Below are positions 6,216 to 11,125 of a DNA stretch of 11,125 nt, piece by piece. Origin of the DNA: Sulfurimonas sp. UBA6792. Lineage in GTDB: Bacteria > Campylobacterota > Campylobacteria > Campylobacterales > Sulfurimonadaceae. Below the pieces are notes generated by a model. The model did no database searches, was not told where the DNA came from, and saw only the letters and a list, made by a program, of their open reading frames with translations. The position numbers were made by a program, and so were the translations under genes. The DNA is taken from the NCBI GenBank assembly GCA_002452425.1, contig DKFQ01000074.1, forward strand, positions 4,695-15,819, written 5' to 3'. Position 1 is the first letter of the stretch. Each line of letters starts with the position of its first letter.

Positions 6216-6939
6216 CGGCTTCTCCTCTGAGTCTTTTTTTTGCATTTTTTCTATCTTTATGTGCTTGCGACTCTTTTAGCGCGATTCTTAAACAACCCTC
6301 TTCATCACTCTCTATCAGCTTAGAATACTCTTTTATAATTATTTTTAAGTCCTCATCCTTAGCCCAAAGTTTAGCAAAATTTTTAAGTCTCTCATCTAAA
6401 TCGAGAGGTTTAAATTCCATTCTGTTTATATCTACTATCTTAAATATATAGTCCTCATTTTCTTCTTTTATAAGGATATTGCCAGGTGAGTAATCAAGAT
6501 GAAAGATACCTTGTTCGTGAAGTTTGTAAGTAAATCTTGCAAAGGCTTTAAATACTTCCTCTTTATCTTTAAAATCAGCTTGAAGTAGCGGTTCTCTTAT
6601 GGTAAAATCATACTTGAAATTTTCGCTTACAAAGTAGCTCTCATGCATGAGACCAAACTTTTTAAACTCTACATATCCTATGGGTTTTGGCACAAAGTCA
6701 ATTATCTTTATGCTGTTTTCATAAGATTTTTTCGCTTTTGAATCTCTAAAAAATGTATAGACTATTTTGTTTAGGATACTTGGGATTTTAAAAGATTTTA
6801 CAACTAAACTCTCACCATTGAAATCAATGATTTTTATCTCGTTTCTTGCTTTGTGGATGGAGTCTGTTGCGCTTAAAAAATAGTTTTTTATATCTTTTAG
6901 CAGCGCTTCATATCTCTCTTCTATTGATTTAAACTTCAT
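6205..6939 (-). CDS. lipopolysaccharide core kinase-like protein (WaaP/RfaY/Kdo-kinase fold)
   Basis: A 244-residue protein with a small kinase fold. Lys48 in LVVKSF is the likely ATP-binding lysine, FHLDYSPGNILI (146-157) is the catalytic loop with Asp149 and Asn154, and IVDINRM (168-174) supplies the metal-binding Asp170 in place of DFG. This pattern matches the Kdo/WaaP/RfaY/InaA group, whose studied members phosphorylate Kdo or heptose in the LPS inner core from ATP in the cytoplasm. The C-terminus is strongly basic (222-239). The gene lies between the ligase and GT2 genes; its ATG overlaps the ligase end by 11 bases and follows AGGA. It most likely phosphorylates a core sugar, giving negative charge for outer-membrane cation bridging. 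Which sugar is phosphorylated cannot be read from the sequence. Confidence 0.85.
   Translation of the reverse strand: MKFKSIEERYEALLKDIKNYFLSATDSIHKARNEIKIIDFNGESLVVKSFKIPSILNKIVYTFFRDSKAKKSYENSIKIIDFVPKPIGYVEFKKFGLMHESYFVSENFKYDFTIREPLLQADFKDKEEVFKAFARFTYKLHEQGIFHLDYSPGNILIKEENEDYIFKIVDINRMEFKPLDLDERLKNFAKLWAKDEDLKIIIKEYSKLIESDEEGCLRIALKESQAHKDRKNAKKRLRGEAVVD
6222..6227 (-). promoter_or_regulatory. Shine-Dalgarno site that decides the TTG start of the GT2 gene
   Basis: GAGGAG within the last codons of the kinase gene lies 6 bases before the TTG at 6213-6215. The competing ATG at 6243-6245 has only a weak purine stretch before it. Confidence 0.65.
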
Positions 6940-8149
6940 TTTCTATCCTGCTTTGAGCTATAAATATTCCGGTGAAAAGAGCAAAAAGAGACATTGGAAA
7001 AATAATGTGAATCATGTTTATACTAAAACTTGAAATTGTAAAAACAGATACGAAGATAATAATCAGATTTTTATATTCCTTCTCCTGTATTTTTAATTTT
7101 ATAAGTGAATAAAAAATCATTACATATAAAAACAATCCAAAAATTCCCAAATCTACAGCTACTTGCATAAAGCAGTTGTGATACGTTGGCATTGTTTCTA
7201 CACATTTCATATGAGGGGTGTGTTTTGAGATATATTCATGGGCGGTATTCATGTCGTTAGTGACACCAATTCCAAAAAGAGGGTTGTCAAGAAATATTTC
7301 ACTTCCTATTTTTAGTACGCCAACTCTCAATCCTAAGGAAGTACAATAATTTTCTTCTTCCACCATTTTTTGGAAGTCTTCAATCCCTACTGCTACCCTA
7401 TGTTTAAAATTTGGACTAAAGTTATATGCCATAAATAGAGTTGTAATTATGATAACAACAGTGCCCACTATAGCCATAAATTTGTTTTTTATGTGAAATA
7501 AGGTAACTAAAAAGATGGAGAAGAGAAATGCAACTTGACCAGTTCTCCCTCCGTTTATAAAGAGGTTTGATGTTGCTGTTATAAAGAAAAAAAGGTAGAG
7601 CATTTTTAATTTTGTACTTTCGTGAAAAAAGTATCTGTTGAGCAATAAGAGTGAAGTAAATGCTAAAAACATTGAATACTGAATATGGTTCATAAACGGA
7701 GAAGGGTCTTGTGATGTTGTCTCTTTCCACTGAACAAGTTCAAAAAATATAGCGTATGAGAGAAGCTCGGATATAAACATTCCTACTAAAAAAGCTGATA
7801 TTGCAAATTCTAGGTATTTTTTTTCTATTGTTGTCGCAACTATGGGAATAATGAGAAAATACCAATATTTTCTGATGTAAACAAGACCGCCTAATGGGTC
7901 GCTAGACCATAAAAGAGAAAAGATACTGACAACAACAAAAGCTAAAAGAAATAAAAGAGTAGTGTTAAATTTTAAAAAATTCAATTTTTGTTTTAGGTTG
8001 TCGCTAAAAAACCAAATTATTGCCATTAAGATTGTTGTAAAAATTATTAATGCTTTAGAAATCGGTACGGCAAGTGCATATAAAACAAATAGATAATTTA
8101 TAGCTTGGTTTGCAGAAATATTTTTAAGTTTTGCAATGGTTAAATTCAT
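6929..8149 (-). CDS. waaL: O-antigen ligase / polymerase family membrane protein (WaaL-like)
   Basis: A 406-residue polytopic protein with about 10-12 hydrophobic segments and a large periplasmic loop at about 243-330. Loop features match the Wzy_C/O-antigen ligase family: GGRTG (200-204), LGLRVGVLKIGSEIFLDNP with Arg275 (272-290), LFGIG (291-295), and PTYHNCFMQVAVDLG (321-335), which contains His324 followed ten residues later by Gly335, the histidine motif of WaaL. WaaL joins undecaprenyl-linked polysaccharide to the lipid A core in the periplasm. Position inside a waaC cluster favours ligase over Wzy polymerase, but sequence alone does not exclude a polymerase or single-unit ligase. The ATG overlaps the upstream GT4 stop in ATGA. 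The gene is clearly more AT-rich than waaC. Confidence 0.82.
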   Translation of the reverse strand: MNLTIAKLKNISANQAINYLFVLYALAVPISKALIIFTTILMAIIWFFSDNLKQKLNFLKFNTTLLFLLAFVVVSIFSLLWSSDPLGGLVYIRKYWYFLIIPIVATTIEKKYLEFAISAFLVGMFISELLSYAIFFELVQWKETTSQDPSPFMNHIQYSMFLAFTSLLLLNRYFFHESTKLKMLYLFFFITATSNLFINGGRTGQVAFLFSIFLVTLFHIKNKFMAIVGTVVIIITTLFMAYNFSPNFKHRVAVGIEDFQKMVEEENYCTSLGLRVGVLKIGSEIFLDNPLFGIGVTNDMNTAHEYISKHTPHMKCVETMPTYHNCFMQVAVDLGIFGLFLYVMIFYSLIKLKIQEKEYKNLIIIFVSVFTISSFSINMIHIIFPMSLFALFTGIFIAQSRIENEV

Positions 8150-9228
8150 ATAATTTCCCTAAAAAACTTATCAAATTTTTCTACAGTCGTTTTATGCGCC
8201 ATCTTTGTCTCCAACGTATAAGCGCAATTTTGTGAAAGTTCAGCCAGTTTTTGTGGTGCATCATGCAGCTCTATGATTTTTTGCGCAATGGCATCTGCAT
8301 CTTTGATTGGAACGATAAAACCGTTAAATCCATCCTCTATGATTTCAGCATTTCCCTCTATGGCGGAGGCGATAACAGGGGTTTTTGCGGCAAGTGCTTC
8401 TAAGATGACACGGGAAAGCCCCTCTTTTCTAGTCGAAGCCTGAACCAAAACAGAGCATGATGCGATGATTTGCGGCGCATCGTTTCTGTAGCCTGTAAGA
8501 TGGATGCGCTCTTGCATCCCGCTATTTTTTATCTCTGAAACATACGGCTCTTGTGAGATATTTTGCCCGATAAGAATGATATGAATATCCTCATAGCGTG
8601 CCAATTTTTTTGCGGCTTGCAAGAGGTAGCTAAGTCCTTTGTGTGGTCGTACATTTGCAACAAAAGCGACATTGAAATTGCTGTTTTTTGTTCCAAACTC
8701 TTCTAGGTTCATACTCTGTGTGTTGTACCATGAGAGTTCATGTCCCTTGTAGATAGTCTCGACTTTTTTGGATTTGTCAAATATCTGTTTTTTGACACGT
8801 TTTGTTACCGCCTCGGAGACACAGATAACACCATCTACTCTAGGGTTTAGCGCATTAAGGTAGGCACTTGGGTCATGACGATACAACCCGCCCGTCGTTC
8901 CTCTGTAGGTGACAAGTTTTACATCCATTCCCAGACATGCGATATTTGCGTTAGAAATAGCTTTTGAGTTGGTTGCAAAAACAACATCTATGCTATGCTC
9001 TCTTATGGCTTCTCTTATATTTTTTATAGTTTTTGGCGAAATCTTTTTTTTGTAGTGTGCATCGATAATTCGAATGCCATTTTCTCTAAATCTTGTAGCG
9101 TAAGCACTAGCCTCTTCCGTCATGATAGTGATGTTATAGCCAAACTTTAGAAGTGAGATATATATCTCTGCTTCTGGTCGTACGCTGTTGTAAGAGCCGT
9201 CTGTAGCGGTAAGTACGAGAAGATTCAA
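8146..9228 (-). CDS. GT4 family glycosyltransferase (internal)
   Basis: A 360-residue GT-B glycosyltransferase. The C-terminal domain shows VAFVANVRPHKGL (187-199), the strand and loop IHIILIGQN (215-223), and ASTRKEGLSRVILEALAAKTPVIAS (264-288), which contains the E-x7-E pair Glu269/Glu277 that holds the donor nucleotide-sugar in GT4 retaining enzymes. The N-terminal domain is the acceptor-binding half. It probably adds a sugar to the LPS core after WaaC on the cytoplasmic face. The start is TTG (9226-9228), overlapping the waaC stop in TTGA and preceded by AAGGA about 9 bases upstream; the downstream ligase overlaps its stop by 4 bases. Donor and linkage cannot be assigned. Confidence 0.9.
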   Translation of the reverse strand: MNLLVLTATDGSYNSVRPEAEIYISLLKFGYNITIMTEEASAYATRFRENGIRIIDAHYKKKISPKTIKNIREAIREHSIDVVFATNSKAISNANIACLGMDVKLVTYRGTTGGLYRHDPSAYLNALNPRVDGVICVSEAVTKRVKKQIFDKSKKVETIYKGHELSWYNTQSMNLEEFGTKNSNFNVAFVANVRPHKGLSYLLQAAKKLARYEDIHIILIGQNISQEPYVSEIKNSGMQERIHLTGYRNDAPQIIASCSVLVQASTRKEGLSRVILEALAAKTPVIASAIEGNAEIIEDGFNGFIVPIKDADAIAQKIIELHDAPQKLAELSQNCAYTLETKMAHKTTVEKFDKFFREII

Positions 9229-10205
9229 TTGAGAAGTTCCTTTGCGATTTGTATGATTTCGTCTGCTTCTATCTCTTGTATAGAAAAGTCGTTTTTGTTA
9301 AGCTTGTAGTGATTTACAACGCTTGAAGATTTTACCACTCTGTTTATAGGCGTGACATAGACACGATTTGTCGGTGTCGGTCCAAAAATGGTAATGGACG
9401 GCATATTGAGCCCCCATGCCATGTGGGTTGGTCCGGTGTCGTTTCCAATAAGCAAAGAACATTTAGAGATAACATACTTTAGCTCATCCAACGAACCACG
9501 AGGAAGCAGTTCCAAATACTCTGAGTGTTCCTGCATCCAAAGAGCTTTTTTATGCTCTTCATCACTTCCCCAGACTATAAGCGTTGGTATTTTGAGTGCC
9601 TCTGCAATCTCTACAAACTTCTCTTTTGGGTAGTTTCTGCTCTCCCACGTCGAACCTATGACAAAAATATTGAATTTTTCGGGAAGATTTGACACATGCG
9701 AGGATGCAAACAAAAACTTCTCTTTTTTTACAATCTCTTCACTTGAGACTTTTATGCCAAGCGGTTCACAAAGCACGGCAACATTTCTGTCTATGGTGTT
9801 GGCATTGTAAGCAATGGAGACTTTTTTGTCATAAAAAAGAGAGGCGATACCCTCACGGATAGACTCTTTGTCAAAACCCGCAACCGCTTTTGCACCTATG
9901 ATTTTAGCCACGATGGCGGATTTGAGAAGCCCTTGCGCATCTATGACGATGTCATAATTGTTTTTTGAGTAGGTTTTTAGGATTTTGTACTGCGTAAAAA
10001 TCTCGCTCTTTCTCTTTTTGAGCAATTTGAGGTTTATGGGTAAAATATTGTCTATATGGGTATTGTTTTTAAGTACATCCGCAAATGCCTTCTCAACAAC
10101 CCAATCAATTTGCGAAGTCGGCAAAACTTTTTTGATAAATTGCAACGCAACCATTGCATGAATGATATCGCCCATAGCCGAGAGTTTTACTATACAGATT
10201 TTCAT
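9225..10205 (-). CDS. waaC: ADP-heptose:LPS heptosyltransferase I
   Basis: A 326-residue GT9 enzyme of normal WaaC length. The N-terminus reads MKICIVKLSAMGDIIHAMVA, where SAMGDIIH is characteristic of WaaC, and VIDAQGLLKSA (87-97) is another WaaC-typical stretch. The donor site has IGNDTGPTHMAWGL (253-266) with Asp256 and His261 intact, followed by FGPTPTNR. The reaction transfers L-glycero-D-manno-heptose from ADP-heptose to Kdo on lipid A at the cytoplasmic membrane surface. The ATG follows the TAA of the upstream GT4 gene with no gap (TAAATG), and the next gene overlaps its stop by 4 bases, so translation of all three is probably coupled. Confidence 0.95.
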   Translation of the reverse strand: MKICIVKLSAMGDIIHAMVALQFIKKVLPTSQIDWVVEKAFADVLKNNTHIDNILPINLKLLKKRKSEIFTQYKILKTYSKNNYDIVIDAQGLLKSAIVAKIIGAKAVAGFDKESIREGIASLFYDKKVSIAYNANTIDRNVAVLCEPLGIKVSSEEIVKKEKFLFASSHVSNLPEKFNIFVIGSTWESRNYPKEKFVEIAEALKIPTLIVWGSDEEHKKALWMQEHSEYLELLPRGSLDELKYVISKCSLLIGNDTGPTHMAWGLNMPSITIFGPTPTNRVYVTPINRVVKSSSVVNHYKLNKNDFSIQEIEADEIIQIAKELLN

Positions 10206-11125
10206 TTAGAGGCTTTGCACTGCATCGTAGATTTTTTGCATCTGAGTGTCATAGTTAAACTCTCTCTTGGCTTTTTCATAGCCTGCTTGTGCAAGTGACT
10301 CTTTGATATGAGTATTTTTGTAGAGATACTCTATTTTCTCTGCCAAATCTTCAGTACTTCTGTCAAAAAGAAGCCCATCTATACCATCTTGAATAATTTC
10401 TAGCGGCCCGCCTCTGTCTGTAACGATGGTGCATACTTTGTGCATCATTGACTCTATAACAACTAGCCCAAATGTCTCTTTTTGGCTTGCCAAAACTGTA
10501 ACATCGCAAAGACTTATGTGTTCGCTTACATCTTTTGTAAAGCCGCTAAAGATAACTCTCTCTTGCATTCCCAAACTTTTCACTCTCTCTTCGAGCTCCG
10601 CAAGGTACGCTTCGCTCATAGTATGACCTACAATGAGTGCTTTAATGTTGTACTCTTTAAGTTTTGCTAGAGCCTCTATAACGATATACTGCCCTTTGTC
10701 CTCACAGATTCGACCAACTATGCCGACTACAAACGCATCTTTTAACTCATATTTGGTTCTTAAATCCTCAACTTTTTGCATATCAACCTGAGACTCTTTT
10801 GCACCAAGGTATATAGTCTTTACTGGTGGTCTGATCTCTTGAGGAATAAACTTTTGCATCTGCTCTTCTATTTGTTTGGTTACTGCATGGAGCAGGTCGA
10901 TATTTTTATAGAGCCATCGATGGTAGAAATCATCCTTAAATCTCGTCATATTCATATGTCTCGAGTGGATGATTTTTGGCTTTTTTTTGCTGAATAACTT
11001 CGCTAAAACAACAGTTATTATGTCTTTGCCCCAGTGAAAATGAACGATGTCTATGTCATTGTTATCTATAAATTTTGCGAGTTGCAGTGCTGGGATAAAT
11101 GGAAAAAATTTATTGCGCTTAATGG
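10206..11125 (-). CDS. GT4 family glycosyltransferase, partial (5' end beyond right edge)
   Basis: The reading frame stays open to the right edge, so the start lies outside the window; 305 residues are visible. An ATG at 10953-10955 is internal, because coding upstream of it is clear: DNNDIDIVHFHWGKDIITVV and KPKIIHSRHMNMTRFKDDFY are conserved N-terminal-domain sequence of GT4 enzymes. The C-terminal domain has VGIVGRICEDKGQ, ALIVGH, VIFSGFTKDV, and SQKETFGLVVIESM with the E-x7-E donor-binding pair. The protein likely adds a core sugar at the inner membrane. Its TAA abuts the waaC ATG. The missing part is probably around 50 to 70 residues if it has the normal family length. Confidence 0.9.
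   Translation of the reverse strand, partial: IKRNKFFPFIPALQLAKFIDNNDIDIVHFHWGKDIITVVLAKLFSKKKPKIIHSRHMNMTRFKDDFYHRWLYKNIDLLHAVTKQIEEQMQKFIPQEIRPPVKTIYLGAKESQVDMQKVEDLRTKYELKDAFVVGIVGRICEDKGQYIVIEALAKLKEYNIKALIVGHTMSEAYLAELEERVKSLGMQERVIFSGFTKDVSEHISLCDVTVLASQKETFGLVVIESMMHKVCTIVTDRGGPLEIIQDGIDGLLFDRSTEDLAEKIEYLYKNTHIKESLAQAGYEKAKREFNYDTQMQKIYDAVQSL

Noticed and set aside
7422..7730. Minus-strand 102-codon open frame inside the ligase gene
   Set aside because: It is an alternative frame of the ligase coding sequence with low-complexity translation and no start signal.
10953..10955. ATG as the start of the right-most glycosyltransferase
   Set aside because: The frame upstream remains open to the edge and encodes conserved GT4 N-terminal sequence (DIVHFHWGKD), so this Met is internal.
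10776..10997. Plus-strand open frames at 10426-10997 and 10056-10298
   Set aside because: They lie antisense to clearly conserved glycosyltransferase and waaC coding sequence, have no ribosome-binding sites, and their translations resemble no domain.
1..11125. CRISPR arrays, insertion sequences, tRNA or rRNA genes, toxin-antitoxin or defence genes
   Set aside because: No regularly spaced direct repeats, transposase motifs, cloverleaf genes or defence-domain proteins were seen; the locus is fully accounted for by envelope biosynthesis genes.

Overview
The window is an AT-rich bacterial surface-polysaccharide locus: a lipopolysaccharide (LPS) core / lipooligosaccharide cluster with almost no non-coding DNA. 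Two clear ADP-heptose transferases (WaaC and WaaF types), a WaaL-type ligase, a WaaE-like GT2, a lipopolysaccharide kinase-fold protein and a DgkA diacylglycerol kinase show a Gram-negative host. The strong A/T bias, frequent TTG starts and gene style suggest a Campylobacterota member, perhaps Sulfurimonas-like. That assignment is an impression, not a database match.

Layout. From the right edge to 4915, seven minus-strand genes form a tightly packed operon: a GT4 glycosyltransferase (cut by the window edge), waaC, a second GT4, a waaL-like ligase, a kinase-fold protein, a GT2 and a hexapeptide-repeat acyltransferase. Their junctions are abutting or overlap by 4 to 11 bases. From 3584 to 4918 two plus-strand genes, dgkA and a third GT9 (heptosyltransferase-like) gene, converge on that operon and overlap its last stop codon in a shared TTAA. 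A 116-base intergenic region (3468-3583) holds divergent promoters. Leftward from it runs an LTA-synthase/sulfatase-superfamily phosphotransferase, then a membrane-anchored protein with a glycoside-hydrolase-like barrel, then the start of waaF, which runs off the left edge.

How the parts fit. The heptosyltransferases build the inner core, the GT4/GT2/GT9 enzymes extend it, the kinase and acyltransferase probably decorate it, and the ligase joins a polymer or further sugar unit to the core on the periplasmic side. The LtaS-like enzyme would transfer a phospho-alcohol headgroup (probably phosphoglycerol or phosphoethanolamine) from a phospholipid to a periplasmic glycan, releasing diacylglycerol, which the divergently encoded DgkA can return to phosphatidic acid.

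Main oddities. The LtaS-like gene is split into two frames exactly at an A8 run. The glycoside-hydrolase-like protein keeps a candidate nucleophile but seems to lack the usual acid/base glutamate. The third GT9 protein has lost the NDTG donor-site motif. Base composition is a mosaic, with the LtaS-like gene and the ligase far more AT-rich than the heptosyltransferases.
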